64,000 nucleotides of DNA from Cyanobium sp. PLM2.Bin73 (GTDB lineage: Bacteria; Cyanobacteriota; Cyanobacteriia; PCC-6307; Cyanobiaceae). The translations under genes and the position numbers were made by a program. The notes under the pieces were generated by a model that was not told the DNA's origin, ran no database searches, and saw only the letters and a program-made list of their open reading frames with translations. The stretch covers positions 62,001 to 126,000 of the forward strand of contig REEV01000066.1 of NCBI GenBank assembly GCA_007694915.1. The letters are read 5' to 3'. Below, in pieces: positions 28,133 to 40,153 of this stretch; the first letter of the stretch is position 1, and each line of letters opens with the position of its first letter.

Positions 28133-29563
28133 TTGCGTCTCCATCGCGGCAGCTCGGTGAGCCAGACGCCGCCAGCCCTGCCCCAGCCCCCGCTCTCGCC
28201 CGGCGCCTCGCTTCGGCAGCTGCTCGACAGCCTCAACCGCGAGCAGCGCCGCAACCAGGAGCTGTTGGCGTCCCTTGGCTTCGTGCTGCGCAGCTTCACC
28301 AACATCAGCCGCCTGCTGGAGCTGGTGCCGCTGCTGGCCGCCCGCCTGGTGGAGGCCGATGGGGCCCTGTTGCTGTGCTTCCGCGAGGACGGGCGCCTGT
28401 GGCGGGAGCAGGTCCACGCCGCGCCGCTGGAACACAGCGCCGATCTGGTGCGCCGCCTGGTGGCCCTGCCGGAGACTGATCTGCAGGTTGTCGCCCACGA
28501 CGGCGGTGAGGCCGGCCTCGACCAGGCCGCCCGGCTGGATCAGCGGGTGGTCGGCCTGCTGGGCAGGGCCGAGATCTTCTCCACCTCCGTGGTGGCCCGT
28601 GGCCGCCAGCGCGGACGGCTGATTGTGTTCAGCCGGCGGGAGGGGTTCTGCTGGAGCGAGGTGCACCGCCGCCATGTGCAGCTGGTGGCCGACCTCACCG
28701 CCGTGGCCCTGGAGAACGAGGTGCTGCAGCAGGACATGCGCCGCCACGAGCGGGTGGACCGCCAGCTCAGCGTCGGCGCCGAGATCCAGGCCCAGCTGGT
28801 GCCCGACCACTGTCCGGTGATCGAGGGGGTGGACCTGGCGGCCCGCTGCCGCCCCGCCTTCGAGGTGGGGGGGGATTACGTCGACTTCATCCCAGCCCGC
28901 CCCCGCCTGCAGGGCCGGCGCCGCGAGCGCGGCCGCTGGGCGGTGGTGGTGGGCGATGTGATGGGCAAGGGGGTGCCGGCGGGCCTGCTGATGACCCTGC
29001 TGCGGGGCATGCTGCGGGCAGGCGCCCTGAGCGGCCATGCCCCCGACCGGATCCTCCACGACCTCAACCAGCTGGCCCAGGAGGACCTCTCCCAGTCGCA
29101 CCGGTTCGTGACCCTCTTCTATGCCGACTTCGACCCCCTGACGCGGCTGCTGCGCTACAGCAATGCCGCCCACAACCCGCCCTTGCTCTGGCGGCGGCGC
29201 CTCAACCGTGTCGAGCGCCTCGATGCCGCCGGGCTGCTGATCGGCCTGCAGAGCGAGGCCGACTACGGCCTCGAGTCGATCGTGCTCGAGCCCGGTGATG
29301 TGGTGCTCTTCTACACCGATGGCGTCACCGAGGCCAGCAGCCTCAGCGGCGAGCGCTATGAGGAGGAGCGCCTGCAGCGCAGCCTGCTGGTGGCCAGTCG
29401 CGCGGGGCTGGAGGCCCAGGGCATCCTCGAGCAGCTGTTCGCCCGCCTGGACCGCTTCGTGGGCGCCGACCGGGCCCGCCAGGACGACGCCTCCATGGTG
29501 GTGTTCAAGGTCCGCGACGAGGTGATGCTTCCCCCCCTGCGCCCGGGCGCTCCCGGGAGCTGA
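28133..29563 (+). CDS. PP2C-type (SpoIIE/RsbU) phosphatase with GAF-like domain
   Basis: 476 residues. Residues about 40-210 resemble a GAF sensor (RLLELVPLLAARLVEADGALLL). The C-terminal part is a SpoIIE-type PP2C domain: LSVGAEIQAQLVPD, GGDYVDFI, VVVGDVMGKGVPAGLLM, YSNAAHNPPLLW and VVLFYTDGVTEA, with the metal-binding Asp residues in place. Such enzymes dephosphorylate anti-sigma-antagonist proteins in stress pathways; the cognate anti-sigma system is not in this window. The start at 28133 may be a leucine-type codon, and later starts are possible. Confidence 0.88.
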   Translation: MRLHRGSSVSQTPPALPQPPLSPGASLRQLLDSLNREQRRNQELLASLGFVLRSFTNISRLLELVPLLAARLVEADGALLLCFREDGRLWREQVHAAPLEHSADLVRRLVALPETDLQVVAHDGGEAGLDQAARLDQRVVGLLGRAEIFSTSVVARGRQRGRLIVFSRREGFCWSEVHRRHVQLVADLTAVALENEVLQQDMRRHERVDRQLSVGAEIQAQLVPDHCPVIEGVDLAARCRPAFEVGGDYVDFIPARPRLQGRRRERGRWAVVVGDVMGKGVPAGLLMTLLRGMLRAGALSGHAPDRILHDLNQLAQEDLSQSHRFVTLFYADFDPLTRLLRYSNAAHNPPLLWRRRLNRVERLDAAGLLIGLQSEADYGLESIVLEPGDVVLFYTDGVTEASSLSGERYEEERLQRSLLVASRAGLEAQGILEQLFARLDRFVGADRARQDDASMVVFKVRDEVMLPPLRPGAPGS

Positions 29564-29608
29564 GTGGCAAGCTGAGCCCCAGCCCGCCCAGCCGCCGCGC
29601 GCCCGTCC

Positions 29609-31021
29609 ATGGCCGTTGACTCCTCCGCGTCCACCTGGAGCCAGCGCTTCGAGCAGGGTCTGCACCCGGCCATCGAGCGCTTCAACGCCTCGATCGGCTT
29701 CGACATCGCCCTGCTGCAGGAGGACCTGGACGGTTCGATCGCCCATGCCCGCATGCTCGGCCAGCGCGGGGTGATCAGCGAGGCGGAGGCCACTGAGCTG
29801 ATCGCCGGGCTGGAGCAGGTCCGCGCCGAGGCTGCGGAAGGCCGCTTCAATCCCGGCCTGGAGGCCGAGGACGTGCACTTCGCGGTGGAGCGGCGGCTGA
29901 TCGAGCTGCTGGGGTCCCTGGGCAAGAAGCTGCACACCGGCCGCTCCCGCAACGACCAGGTGGGCACCGACCTGCGCCTCTGGCTGCGGCGCCAGATCGA
30001 TGCCATCGATGTCGATCTGCTGCGCTTCCAGCGGGCCCTGCTGGATCAGGCCGAGCGCCACGCCGACACCTTGATCCCCGGCTATACCCACCTGCAGCGG
30101 GCCCAGCCCCTCTGCCTGGCCCACCATCTGCTGGCCTACATCGAGATGGCCGAGCGCGACCGCTCACGCCTGGCGGATGTGCGCCGGCGGGTGAACCTCT
30201 GTCCGTTGGGGGCGGCGGCCCTGGCCGGCACGCCGGTGCCGATCGACCGCCGCGCCACGGCGGCGGAGCTCGGCTTCGAGGGGATCTACGCCAACAGTCT
30301 CGATGCCGTGAGCGACCGGGATTTCGCCGTGGAGTTCATGGCCTCCGCCAGCCTGGTGCTGGCCCACCTCAGCCGCCTGGCGGAGGAGGTGATCCTGTGG
30401 GCGAGTGAGGAGTTCGGCTTTGTCTCCCTCACTGATCGCTGCGCCACCGGCAGCAGCCTGATGCCCCAGAAGAAGAACCCCGACGTGCCCGAGCTGGTGC
30501 GGGGCAAGAGCGGCCGCGTGTTTGGCCACCTGATGGGGCTGCTCACCATGATCAAGGGCCTGCCCCTGGCCTACAACAAGGACTTCCAGGAGGACAAGGA
30601 GGCCCTGTTCGACGGCGTGCGCACCCTGCGCGACTGCCTGGAGGCGATGGCGATCCTGTTCGAGGAGGGTCTGGAGTTTCGTCCCCAGCGGCTGGAGGCG
30701 GCGGTGGCGGCCGACTTCTCCAACGCCACCGACGTGGCCGATTACCTGGTGGCCAGGGGGGTGCCCTTCCGCGAGGCCTACCAGCTGGTGGGCGCTCTGG
30801 TGAAGAGCTGTCTGACGGAGGGGGTGCTGTTGCGCGAGCTGCCCCTGGAGCGCTGGCGGCAGCTGCATCCGGCCTTCGAGGCTGACATCGCCGCGGCCAT
30901 CGCCCCGCGCCAGGTGGTGGCCGCCCGCCGCAGCGAGGGGGGCACCGGTTTCGAGCGGGTGCGGGAGCAGCTGCTGGTGGCGCGCCAGCGGCTGGGTGCG
31001 GCGGGCCTGACTCCCGCCTGA
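29609..31021 (+). CDS. argH: Argininosuccinate lyase
   Basis: 470 residues. Last step of arginine synthesis, splitting argininosuccinate into arginine and fumarate. The family signature [12 protein letters not shown] (catalytic flexible loop Ser) and [16 protein letters not shown] are intact, with the catalytic His in [10 protein letters not shown]. Same strand as the phosphatase, 45 nt apart. Confidence 0.97.
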   Translation: MAVDSSASTWSQRFEQGLHPAIERFNASIGFDIALLQEDLDGSIAHARMLGQRGVISEAEATELIAGLEQVRAEAAEGRFNPGLEAEDVHFAVERRLIELLGSLGKKLHTGRSRNDQVGTDLRLWLRRQIDAIDVDLLRFQRALLDQAERHADTLIPGYTHLQRAQPLCLAHHLLAYIEMAERDRSRLADVRRRVNLCPLGAAALAGTPVPIDRRATAAELGFEGIYANSLDAVSDRDFAVEFMASASLVLAHLSRLAEEVILWASEEFGFVSLTDRCATGSSLMPQKKNPDVPELVRGKSGRVFGHLMGLLTMIKGLPLAYNKDFQEDKEALFDGVRTLRDCLEAMAILFEEGLEFRPQRLEAAVAADFSNATDVADYLVARGVPFREAYQLVGALVKSCLTEGVLLRELPLERWRQLHPAFEADIAAAIAPRQVVAARRSEGGTGFERVREQLLVARQRLGAAGLTPA

Positions 31022-31094
31022 ATCCCGGCTGACTCCGGCCCTAGGCTGCAGGAGTTCCAGGGCAGGGTTTCCTTCCCCCGCCTACCCCCAAGAC

Positions 31095-31634
31095 GTGAGT
31101 ATCTTCGTCGGCAATCTGCCCTTCCGCGCTGAGCAGGAGGATGTGGTGGAGCTGTTTTCTCCCCATGGGGAGGTGGTCAACTGCTCCCTTCCGCTCGAGC
31201 GCGACACCGGCCGCAAGCGCGGCTTCGCCTTTGTGGAGATGGCCGATCCCGAGATGGAGAGCCGGGCCATCGAGGCCCTCCAGGGCGCTGAGCTGATGGG
31301 CCGTCCCCTGCGCATCAACAAGGCAGAACCCCGCGGCAGCGCTCCTCGCCGCAGCCCTGGCGGCGGTGGCTATGGCGGGGGCGGCTCCGGTGGTGGTGGA
31401 GGCTATGGCGGCGGCGGGTACGGCGGTGGTGGCGCCGCCCCCGGGGCAGCTGATGTGTCCAGGGGTTCCGGGGCCCGTGGCTGGGAAGACCGCAGCTATG
31501 GTGGAGGCTCCCCCGATGGCGGCTTCGAGGCCGGCCGCACCCGCCGCCGCCGCAGCGGCAGTGCCGGCGGCGGCGGCGGCTTTGACGGCGGCTTCCAGGA
31601 CAGCGACGGGGGCTACCCCGGCGCCGAAGACTGA
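31095..31634 (+). CDS. Glycine-rich RRM RNA-binding protein
   Basis: 179 residues from a GTG. A single RRM fills residues 1-80: RNP2 IFVGNL and RNP1 KRGFAFVEM. The tail is Gly/Tyr-rich (GGGYGGGGSGGGGGYGGGGYG), then an acidic Gly-rich segment. This is the cyanobacterial Rbp type, linked to RNA metabolism and cold response. The tail is longer than in many relatives (about 95 residues). Its 3' end overlaps the dusA stop by 22 nt on the other strand. Confidence 0.93.
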   Translation: MSIFVGNLPFRAEQEDVVELFSPHGEVVNCSLPLERDTGRKRGFAFVEMADPEMESRAIEALQGAELMGRPLRINKAEPRGSAPRRSPGGGGYGGGGSGGGGGYGGGGYGGGGAAPGAADVSRGSGARGWEDRSYGGGSPDGGFEAGRTRRRRSGSAGGGGGFDGGFQDSDGGYPGAED

Positions 31635-32704
31635 GCCTGCTCCAGCTGCACGGCGGCCCGCTCCAACACCTCGGCACCGGCCTGGCGCTCACCGGCGGCC
31701 TGGCTGAGCTGGTGCCGCCAGCTCCGGGCCCCCGGCACCCCCTCCACCACCTTCACCAGGTGGCGGGCCAGGGGCCAGAGCCGCTCGCCCCGGCCGCACC
31801 AGCGCTCGGCATAGGGCACCAGCCCTCGCAGCACCGCCGCGGCGCTGGCCAGCTGGGGTCTGCCGGTGTGGGGGCTGGCGACGCCGTGGATCACCGCGTC
31901 CACGGCGAGCCAGCGCAGGGGATGGTCGTAGGCGGCGCGCCCCACCATCGCCCCATCCACGTGTTTCAGCTGCTGCAGGCAGTCGTCCAGGCTCTGCAAT
32001 CCGCCGTTGGTCTCGATGATCAGCCGCGACCGATCGACCTTCAGCCGGTGCACCCAGTCGTGGCGAAGGGGCGGGATGGTGCGGTTCTGCTTCGGGTCGA
32101 GGCCCTGCAGCCAGGCCTTGCGCGCGTGCACGCTGAAGCGCTGGGCCCCGGCGGCCGCCACCGTGTCCACAAAGGCCAGCAGCTCCGGGTAGGAGTCCCG
32201 CGCGTCGATGCCGATGCGGTGCTTCACCGTCACCGGCAGCGGGCTGGCCGCCGCCATCGCCTCCACGCAACGGGCCACCTGCGCCGGCTCGGCCATCAGG
32301 CAGGCCCCGAAGCGGCCCTGCTGCACCTTCTCGCTTGGGCAGCCCACGTTGAGGTTGATCTCGTCGTAGCCCCAGTCGGCCGCCAGCCGGGCGGCCTCGG
32401 CCAGCAGATCCGGCTGATCACCCCCCACCTGCAGCGCCAGGGGCCGCTCGCAGGGATCGAAGCCGATCAGCCGCTCCAGCCGCCCGCCCGGCCGCTCCGC
32501 CCCTGGCTCCCGGCGGGCATGGTGCAGGGCCCGAGCCACCACCATTTCGGTGTAGAGCAGGCTGTGGCGGGTGATCTGACGCATCAGCACTCGGAAGTGC
32601 CGATCCGTGCAGTCCATCATCGGCGCCACACTGAAGCGGTAGCTGGCACCCTGCTGGTCCTGTGTCTGGCCTGTGTCTTGGCCTTGCTCCCCGTGCTGCT
32701 CCAT
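31613..32704 (-). CDS. dusA: tRNA-dihydrouridine synthase A
   Basis: About 363 residues from ATG at 32704 (MEQHGEQG); ATG at 32725 gives 7 more. FMN enzyme reducing uridines in the tRNA D-loop. RFSVAPMMDCTDRHFRVLMRQ, the catalytic Cys in NVGCPSEKVQQGRFGACLM and RFSVHARKAWLQGL are DusA-type. The 32725 start would share a CATG with the divergent flavoprotein gene. The track ORF beginning at 32890 is antisense-derived at its N-terminus. Confidence 0.93.
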   Translation of the reverse strand: MEQHGEQGQDTGQTQDQQGASYRFSVAPMMDCTDRHFRVLMRQITRHSLLYTEMVVARALHHARREPGAERPGGRLERLIGFDPCERPLALQVGGDQPDLLAEAARLAADWGYDEINLNVGCPSEKVQQGRFGACLMAEPAQVARCVEAMAAASPLPVTVKHRIGIDARDSYPELLAFVDTVAAAGAQRFSVHARKAWLQGLDPKQNRTIPPLRHDWVHRLKVDRSRLIIETNGGLQSLDDCLQQLKHVDGAMVGRAAYDHPLRWLAVDAVIHGVASPHTGRPQLASAAAVLRGLVPYAERWCGRGERLWPLARHLVKVVEGVPGARSWRHQLSQAAGERQAGAEVLERAAVQLEQAQSSAPG

Positions 32705-32723
32705 CCCCCCATGCTGCCCAGCC

Positions 32724-33974
32724 ATGCATCCTGAGCGGCTGCCGGTGGTGGTGGCCGGTGGCGGTCCGGCCGGGTTCATGGCCGCGATCGTCGCCGCCGA
32801 GGCCGGTGTGCAGGGCGTGCACCTGCTGGAGGCCACCCCCGAGCCCCTGTCCAAGGTGCGCATCAGCGGCGGCGGCCGCTGCAACGTCACCCACGCCTGC
32901 TGGGATCCCCGCGAGTTGGTGGCCCACTACCCCCGGGGTAGCCGGGCGCTGCGCGGTCCCTTCTCCCGGTTCGCGGCCGGGGATGCCCTGGCCTGGTTTG
33001 ACGACCACGGCCTGGAGTTGGTGGAGGAGCCCGACGGCCGCCTGTTTCCCCGCTCCAACCGCTCCAGTTCAGTGGTGGACACCCTGCGGCGGGCTGCCGA
33101 GCAGGCAGGGGTGACCCTGCACACCGGCCTGGCCCTGCAGGCGGCAGCCCCCGCTGCGCAGGGCTTCGCCCTGGAGCTGCGGGGGCAGACCCACCCGCTC
33201 ACGTCCGGTCAGCTGGTGCTGGCCACCGGCAGCCACCCCAGTGGCCGCCGCCTGGCGGGGGCCCTGGGGCACAGCCTGGTGTCGCCGGTGCCCTCCCTGT
33301 TCACCCTGGCCCTGGCCGCTGAACCCCTGCTGGCCCTGGCCGGTGTGGCCGTGGATCCGGTGGGCCTGATTCTGGAGCTGCCCGATGGCGGCAGCCAGCG
33401 GCAGCAGGGGCCGGTGCTGATCACCCACTGGGGGCTCAGCGGGCCGGCCACCCTGCGGCTCACCGCCTTCGCCGCCCGCCAGCTCCACACCAGCCGCTAC
33501 CGGGCCCGGCTGCGGGTCGACTGGAGCGGCGGCCGCTCCCAGGCGGATCTGGAGCAGCTGTTCCAGCAGGCCCGCTCCACCCAGGCCCGCCGCTTGCTGG
33601 CCAGTGCCCGCCCCTGGCCGGAACTCAGCCGCCGCCTCTGGCAGCACCTGCTCCACCGGAGTGGCGTGGAGCCTGAGCGTCGCTGGGCCGATCTCACCCG
33701 GGAGCAGCAGCGCCATCTGATCAGCGCCCTGCGCGATTCCGTCTACGCGATCAGCGGCCGGGGACCGTTCGGGGAGGAGTTCGTCACCGCCGGTGGGGTT
33801 CCCCTCGGGGAGGTGAATCTGGCCACGATGGAGAGCCGGCGCCAGCCCGGCCTGTTTCTGGCCGGTGAGCTGCTGGATGTGGATGGCATCACCGGCGGCT
33901 TCAACTTCCAGCACTGCTGGACGTCCGGATGGATTGCCGGCCAGGCCCTGGCGCTGCAACTCAGCGAATCTTGA
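32724..33974 (+). CDS. HI0933-family NAD(P)/FAD-dependent oxidoreductase
   Basis: 416 residues from ATG at 32724 (MHPERLPVVVAGGGPAGFM). The FAD dinucleotide motif GGGPAGFMAA opens the protein; ISGGGRCNVTH and the C-terminal EEFVTAGGVPLGEVNL and DVDGITGGFNFQHCWTSG are the HI0933/BaiN family signatures. Substrate unknown; no partner lies beside it. With pilC-pilT-pilB it forms a block inserted between dusA and grpE in the conserved picocyanobacterial order. Confidence 0.88.
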   Translation: MHPERLPVVVAGGGPAGFMAAIVAAEAGVQGVHLLEATPEPLSKVRISGGGRCNVTHACWDPRELVAHYPRGSRALRGPFSRFAAGDALAWFDDHGLELVEEPDGRLFPRSNRSSSVVDTLRRAAEQAGVTLHTGLALQAAAPAAQGFALELRGQTHPLTSGQLVLATGSHPSGRRLAGALGHSLVSPVPSLFTLALAAEPLLALAGVAVDPVGLILELPDGGSQRQQGPVLITHWGLSGPATLRLTAFAARQLHTSRYRARLRVDWSGGRSQADLEQLFQQARSTQARRLLASARPWPELSRRLWQHLLHRSGVEPERRWADLTREQQRHLISALRDSVYAISGRGPFGEEFVTAGGVPLGEVNLATMESRRQPGLFLAGELLDVDGITGGFNFQHCWTSGWIAGQALALQLSES

Positions 33975-35234
33975 TCAGCGAATCTGATCAAAGATGCTGA
34001 ACATCGGCAGATACATGGCCACCAGAATCACACCCACGATTCCCCCGACAACGATGATCATCATGGGCTCCAGGAGGGAGGTGAGGGCCTTGGTGGCATT
34101 TTCAACTTCGTCTTCGTAGAAGTCGGCAACCTTGGACAGCATCGTGTCCATCTCGCCGGTTTCCTCGCCGATCGAGAGCATGCTCAGGGCCAGTTCGGGG
34201 AAGGCCTTGGTGCGCCCCAAGGCCACGCTCAGAGGAATCCCCTGCATTACATCATTACGGCTGTTGGCGATGGTATCGGAAATGATCGAGTTGCCGGTGA
34301 TCTCGCGCACCACATCCAGGGAAAGCAGGATCGGCACGCCGGCTCGGTTGAGGGAGCTGAAGGTGCGGCAGAAGCGGGCCGTGGCCGTTTTCTGGATCAG
34401 ATCGCCGAACAGCGATAGTTTCAGAATTAGGGCATCGATGCGCCGCCGCCCGTAGTGGGTTCTGTAAAATCGCACCAGCAAGAAGACGGCCAGCGCCAAG
34501 CCTGCAGTCAGAAATAGGGCAGCACTCGAGCGCAGCAGATTGCTGACATTCACGAAAAACTGTGTGAACGCCGGGAGCTCGCCGCCCAGTTGGGCATAGA
34601 GGTCGGCGAAGATCGGGATGATGAACAGCATCATCCCGAGGAACACCGCAATCGCAATCACCAGAACGGCGATCGGATAGGCCAGCGCCCCTTTGATCTT
34701 GTTTTGCAACTTGGCATTTTGTTCAAGGAGCTGTCCAAGGCGACGAAGGGCTTCGTCCAGTACGCCACCAGCCTCGCCGGCTTCAACCATGGCGATTGTG
34801 AGGCGATCGAACACGTTGGGCCACCCCCGCATCGCCGTGCCGAGGCTGTTGCCCTGGTTCAGCTCCAGGCTCACGGATTCCAGGGCGCGTTTGAACAGCG
34901 GCAGCTTCTGCTGCGAGGCCATCAGATCGATGCTGCGGATGATCGGCACCCCGGTGCTCACCAGGGCGCCCATCTTGCTGGCGAACACCGCCCGGTGCTT
35001 GATGCCCGGCCGGCGTTCGAAGATGCTTTTGAAGCCGGAGAAGCGCAGCTTCTGATTCAGTTCGCGCTGGGCGCGCTGGCTGCTGGCGGAACGGCGCGGC
35101 TTGACCTTGATGTCGGTGACCCGGATGCCGCGCTGACGCAGGCGCCGCTTGGCCTGCAGGGCATCGCCGGCGTCCACGTCGATAGCCTGGGTCTTGCCCC
35201 GGCTGTTGGTGTAGCTGGCGGTGAAGGTGGGCAT
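33975..35234 (-). CDS. pilC: Type IV pilus inner-membrane platform protein PilC
   Basis: 419 residues with two T2SF/GspF domains. The start MPTFTASYTNSRGKTQAIDVDA and the two repeated units (AGEAGGVLDEALRRLGQLLEQ and GEETGEMDTMLSKVADFYEDEVE) are typical, with three membrane helices near 185-205, 235-255 and the C-terminus. PilC anchors the motor ATPases. Last gene of pilB-pilT-pilC on the minus strand; it abuts the flavoprotein gene end to end. Confidence 0.96.
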   Translation of the reverse strand: MPTFTASYTNSRGKTQAIDVDAGDALQAKRRLRQRGIRVTDIKVKPRRSASSQRAQRELNQKLRFSGFKSIFERRPGIKHRAVFASKMGALVSTGVPIIRSIDLMASQQKLPLFKRALESVSLELNQGNSLGTAMRGWPNVFDRLTIAMVEAGEAGGVLDEALRRLGQLLEQNAKLQNKIKGALAYPIAVLVIAIAVFLGMMLFIIPIFADLYAQLGGELPAFTQFFVNVSNLLRSSAALFLTAGLALAVFLLVRFYRTHYGRRRIDALILKLSLFGDLIQKTATARFCRTFSSLNRAGVPILLSLDVVREITGNSIISDTIANSRNDVMQGIPLSVALGRTKAFPELALSMLSIGEETGEMDTMLSKVADFYEDEVENATKALTSLLEPMMIIVVGGIVGVILVAMYLPMFSIFDQIR

Positions 35235-35271
35235 GGGTGTTGGGCCTGGGCGGTGATCGACGCAGGGGGGT

Positions 35272-36342
<1,071 letters not shown>

Positions 36343-36373
36343 CACGGCCACGGGGAACCTGAAACGGCGGTAC

Positions 36374-38158
36374 TCAGAGCTGGGTGCTGGTGAGGCAGTA
36401 GGGACATTCAAGCCACTCCTCGCGCAGTCCGGCACCGCAGCTCCTGCAGGTGAGTCCATGGATGGAACGGGCCCGGCGCTCGCTCTCCAGGCTGGAATCG
36501 GTCAGCAGGACGCGTTCCACCTCCGCCAGGGTGGTGTGACCCTCGCGCACAAGCTGCAGCCCGTAGCCCAGCAGGGTCTTCATGCCGGTCTCCAGGGCCA
36601 TGCGCCGCAGCACATCGGTGCTCTGGCGCTTGGCGATCGCTGCCGAGAGGTCGTCGTTCATGCGCAGGATCTCGAACACCCCGATGCGACCCTTGTAGCC
36701 GGTGCCGTTGCACACCGGGCAGCAGCCATCCATGCCCACGCGGGTGGTGTTGGCCCGGTAGAAGGTGATCTCCGCCTCCTGGCTGCCCACCATCCCGAAG
36801 CGGCCGAGTTCAGCCGGCTCGGGATGGTAAGGGATGCGGCAGGCGTTGCACACCCTCCGCACCAGGCGCTGGGAGATCACCCCCAGCAGCGATGCACTCA
36901 CCAGGAAGGGCTCCACCCCCATCTCATCGAGCCGGGCGATGGCGCTGGGGGCGTCGTTGCAGTGCAGGGTGGTCATCACCAGGTGACCGGTGAGGGCCGC
37001 CTCCATAGCTGTCTTGGCAGTCTCCAGGTCGCGGGTCTCGCCAACCAGCAGTACGTCAGGGTCCTGGCGCATGAAGGCCCGCAGGGCCTTGGCGAAGTCC
37101 AGTCCCTTCTCCCGGTTCACCTGGGTCTGGGTGATGCCGGGCAGGGTGTACTCGATCGGATCCTCAACAGTGGAGATGTTGATGCCCGGATCGTTGCGCT
37201 CCGCCAGCAGGGCATAGAGCGTGGTGGATTTACCCGATCCCGTGGGCCCCGTCACCAGCACCATGCCGTAGGGCTTGGAACCCAGCTTGCGCAGGCTTTC
37301 CCTCGCCTCGGGGTCGGTGATCAGCTTGTCCAGGCCCAGTTCGGTGGCGCCGCTGTCGAGCAGCCGGAGCACGATCTTCTCGCCGTTGCGGCTGGGCAGG
37401 GTGCTCACCCGGAAGTCCATGCGGCGGCCGCGGAATCGGCGCCGGATGCGCCCGTCCTGGGGCATGCGCCGTTCGGCGATGTCCAGGTCGGCCATGATCT
37501 TGACCCGTGATGTCACCGCCGGGGTGAGGCTGCGGGGCAGGTCCTCGAAGCGTTTCTGTAAGACGCCGTCGAGCCGGAAGCGCACTTCCAGCGTGTGTTC
37601 CTGCGGCTCGATGTGGATGTCACTGGCCTCGGCGCTGAGGGCCTCCACCAGCAGGCGGTTCACCAGATTGATGATCGGGGAGGCGTTGGCATCCTTCGCG
37701 GCCTTGGCCAGGTCGGCCTCCAGATCCTCGAGCTCGGAGATCTCCTGCAGTTCCTCGCTGTCCGTGCGCAGCCCGAGCTCATCGGTGAGCGAGTGCAGGG
37801 GGATGGCGACGTCCGGGATCTCCAGGGTGCGGCCCACGGCTTCCTGGATGTCCGGGCTGAGGGCGAGGCGGAACTCGGGCACGTAGCCCTTGCGGTTGAG
37901 CTCGACGGCCAGGTGCTGGCGCTGCTCCTGGTCCCAGTGGCTCGGGACAGCCACGGGCAGGCGTCCGGCCTCGGGCTCCCCGGCCGGGCAGGCGCCCAGC
38001 TGCAGCCAGCGCTCCAGGGGGAGCACCGGGTTGTTGAGCAGGTCGGGTTGGAGCTGCTCGGCGCTCATCACCGGCTCACCGCGCAACAGTTCGATCTCCA
38101 GGCGCTGTTGGACCGCACTGACGGCCTCCGGTACGGGCCTGGACGGGGTGAGGGTCAT
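36374..38158 (-). CDS. pilB: Type IV pilus assembly ATPase PilB
   Basis: 594 residues. N-terminal MshE-like/GspE domain, then [23 protein letters not shown], Walker [24 protein letters not shown] and [17 protein letters not shown] tetracysteine zinc site is seen as CNAC...CPVCNGTG, and a second C-terminal ribbon (CRSCGAG, CPYC) forms the extra tail common in cyanobacterial PilB. It drives pilus extension and is required for natural transformation in Synechococcus and Synechocystis. Probable first gene of pilB-pilT-pilC. Confidence 0.96.
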   Translation of the reverse strand: MTLTPSRPVPEAVSAVQQRLEIELLRGEPVMSAEQLQPDLLNNPVLPLERWLQLGACPAGEPEAGRLPVAVPSHWDQEQRQHLAVELNRKGYVPEFRLALSPDIQEAVGRTLEIPDVAIPLHSLTDELGLRTDSEELQEISELEDLEADLAKAAKDANASPIINLVNRLLVEALSAEASDIHIEPQEHTLEVRFRLDGVLQKRFEDLPRSLTPAVTSRVKIMADLDIAERRMPQDGRIRRRFRGRRMDFRVSTLPSRNGEKIVLRLLDSGATELGLDKLITDPEARESLRKLGSKPYGMVLVTGPTGSGKSTTLYALLAERNDPGINISTVEDPIEYTLPGITQTQVNREKGLDFAKALRAFMRQDPDVLLVGETRDLETAKTAMEAALTGHLVMTTLHCNDAPSAIARLDEMGVEPFLVSASLLGVISQRLVRRVCNACRIPYHPEPAELGRFGMVGSQEAEITFYRANTTRVGMDGCCPVCNGTGYKGRIGVFEILRMNDDLSAAIAKRQSTDVLRRMALETGMKTLLGYGLQLVREGHTTLAEVERVLLTDSSLESERRARSIHGLTCRSCGAGLREEWLECPYCLTSTQL

Positions 38159-38245
38159 GCTCCGAAGGTGCGGGCTTCCCCCGCTTGTGGGGTGAGGCCC
38201 TCAAGTTCCAACATGTCTAGAACCAATACAGCGCGCCTGTCAGCC

Positions 38246-39025
38246 ATGAGTGGAGAACCTGCGGTGGGGCCCGAGTCCAGTGCCGGAGCTGATCTGCAGC
38301 AGCCACTTCATCAGGAGGCTGCCGGCCAGGAAGCTTTCGGCCGGGAGGATGTCAGCAGTGTCCCCGAGGCCCAGCCCGCTGAGGGAGCCGCTACGGGCGG
38401 TCATTCCTGGCCCGACCCCGGCGCCACCGGCTCCAGCGACGCCGACCCCGCCGGGCGGGCCACCCGGCTGGAGGCCGAGCTGGCGGCCCTGAAGGCAGAG
38501 CACGAGAACCTCAGCAGCCAGTACATGCGCCTGGCGGCCGACTTCGACAACTTCCGCAAGCGCCAGAGCCGCGACCAGGACGATCAGCGCCTGCAGATCA
38601 CCTGCAGCACGCTGAGCGAGATCCTGCCGGTGGTGGACAACTTCGAGCGCGCCCGCCAGCAGCTCACCCCCCAGCACGAGGAGGCCCAGAACCTCCACCG
38701 CAGCTACCAGGGGCTCTACAAACAGCTGGTGGAGGTGTTCAAGCAGCTGGGGGTGTCACCGATGCGGGTGGAGGGCGAACCCTTCGATCCCAGCCTGCAT
38801 GAGGCGGTGCTGCGGGAGGAGAGCCATGAGCATCCCGAGGACGTGGTGATTGCCGAGCTGCAGCGCGGCTACCAGCTCAACGGCCGGGTGCTGCGCCACG
38901 CCCTGGTCAAGGTGTCCATGGGTCCGGGCCCCGCTGAAGGATCCGGCTCCCCGGCTGGGGCCGAGCCGGACGGCGCTGACGCCCAGGGCGACGGCTCCGC
39001 CGGGGCGCCCCCCTCCGACTCCTGA
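38246..39025 (+). CDS. grpE: Nucleotide exchange factor GrpE
   Basis: About 259 residues from ATG at 38246 (MSGEPAVG); ATG at 38213 is possible. A variable acidic N-terminus of about 75 residues precedes the GrpE coiled coil ([26 protein letters not shown]) and the beta-wing ([33 protein letters not shown]). Releases ADP from DnaK. No CIRCE-type operator is visible upstream. dnaJ follows after 3 nt. Confidence 0.95.
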   Translation: MSGEPAVGPESSAGADLQQPLHQEAAGQEAFGREDVSSVPEAQPAEGAATGGHSWPDPGATGSSDADPAGRATRLEAELAALKAEHENLSSQYMRLAADFDNFRKRQSRDQDDQRLQITCSTLSEILPVVDNFERARQQLTPQHEEAQNLHRSYQGLYKQLVEVFKQLGVSPMRVEGEPFDPSLHEAVLREESHEHPEDVVIAELQRGYQLNGRVLRHALVKVSMGPGPAEGSGSPAGAEPDGADAQGDGSAGAPPSDS

Positions 39026-39028
39026 TCC

Positions 39029-40153
39029 ATGGCTGATTACTACGACCTGCTCGGGGTCAGCCGGGACGCCGACGCCGACACCCTCAAGCGGGCCTACCGC
39101 CGTCTGGCGCGCCAGTACCACCCCGACATCAACAAGGAACCGGGGGCCGAAGACCGCTTCAAGGACATCGGCCGGGCCTACGAGGTGCTCAGCGACCCCC
39201 AGACCCGCGCCCGCTACGACCAGTTCGGGGAAGCCGGCCTCGGTGGCCCCGCCGGCATGCCGGACATGGGTGACATGGGCGGTTTCGCCGACCTGTTCGA
39301 GACCTTCTTCAGTGGCTTCGGCGGTGCCGCCGCCGGCGGACCCCGGCGCCGGGGTCCGCGCCAGGGCGACGACCTGCGCCTGGACCTGACGATCAGCTTC
39401 CAGGAGGCGGTGTTCGGCATCGAGAAGGAGGTGCAGATCCGCCATCTGGAAACCTGCAGCACCTGCAACGGCAGCGGCGCCAAGGCCGGCAGCGGCCCCA
39501 CCACCTGCCCCACCTGCGGCGGGGCGGGCCAGGTGCGCCGCGCCACCCGCACCCCCTTCGGCAGCTTCACCCAGGTCACCACCTGCCCCACCTGCGAGGG
39601 CACCGGCGAGGTGATCGCCGATCCCTGCAACGCCTGCGGCGGCCAGGGGGTGCAGCAGGTGCGCAAGAAACTGCGCATCAACATTCCCGCCGGCGTCGAC
39701 TCGGGTACCCGCCTGCGGGTGGCCAACGAAGGCAATGCCGGCCAGCGGGGAGGCCCGGCCGGCGACCTGTACGTGTTCCTGAGCGTGCAGAGCCATCCCC
39801 ACCTGCGCCGCGATGGCATCACCATCCAGTCGGAGGTGACGCTCAACTACCTGCAGGCGATCCTTGGCGACACGATCGAGGTGGAGACCGTGGACGGCCA
39901 TGAGCAGCTGACGATTCCGGCCGGTACCCAGCCCGGCGCCGTGATCAGCCTGCAGGGCAAGGGGGTGCCCAAGCTCGGCAACCCCGTGGCCCGCGGCAAC
40001 CACCAGTTCAGCGTCAAGGTGCAGCTGCCCACCAAGATCAACGACCACGAGCGCGAGCTGCTTGAGGAGCTGGCCGGCCACCACACCAGCAAGGGCCACA
40101 AGCATCCGCACAAGAGCGGCCTGTTCGGCGGCCTCTTCGGCCACCGCGACTGA
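39029..40153 (+). CDS. dnaJ: Chaperone DnaJ (type I)
   Basis: 374 residues. J domain with HPD ([10 protein letters not shown]), a Gly-rich linker, four CxxCxGxG zinc repeats ([34 protein letters not shown]) and the C-terminal substrate domain. Works with DnaK and GrpE in folding. The stop overlaps the tusA-like ATG (TGATG). Confidence 0.97.
   Translation: MADYYDLLGVSRDADADTLKRAYRRLARQYHPDINKEPGAEDRFKDIGRAYEVLSDPQTRARYDQFGEAGLGGPAGMPDMGDMGGFADLFETFFSGFGGAAAGGPRRRGPRQGDDLRLDLTISFQEAVFGIEKEVQIRHLETCSTCNGSGAKAGSGPTTCPTCGGAGQVRRATRTPFGSFTQVTTCPTCEGTGEVIADPCNACGGQGVQQVRKKLRINIPAGVDSGTRLRVANEGNAGQRGGPAGDLYVFLSVQSHPHLRRDGITIQSEVTLNYLQAILGDTIEVETVDGHEQLTIPAGTQPGAVISLQGKGVPKLGNPVARGNHQFSVKVQLPTKINDHERELLEELAGHHTSKGHKHPHKSGLFGGLFGHRD

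Noticed and set aside
28103-30127. 674-aa minus-strand ORF
   Set aside because: Covers rsbU-like and argH antisense; no protein motifs.
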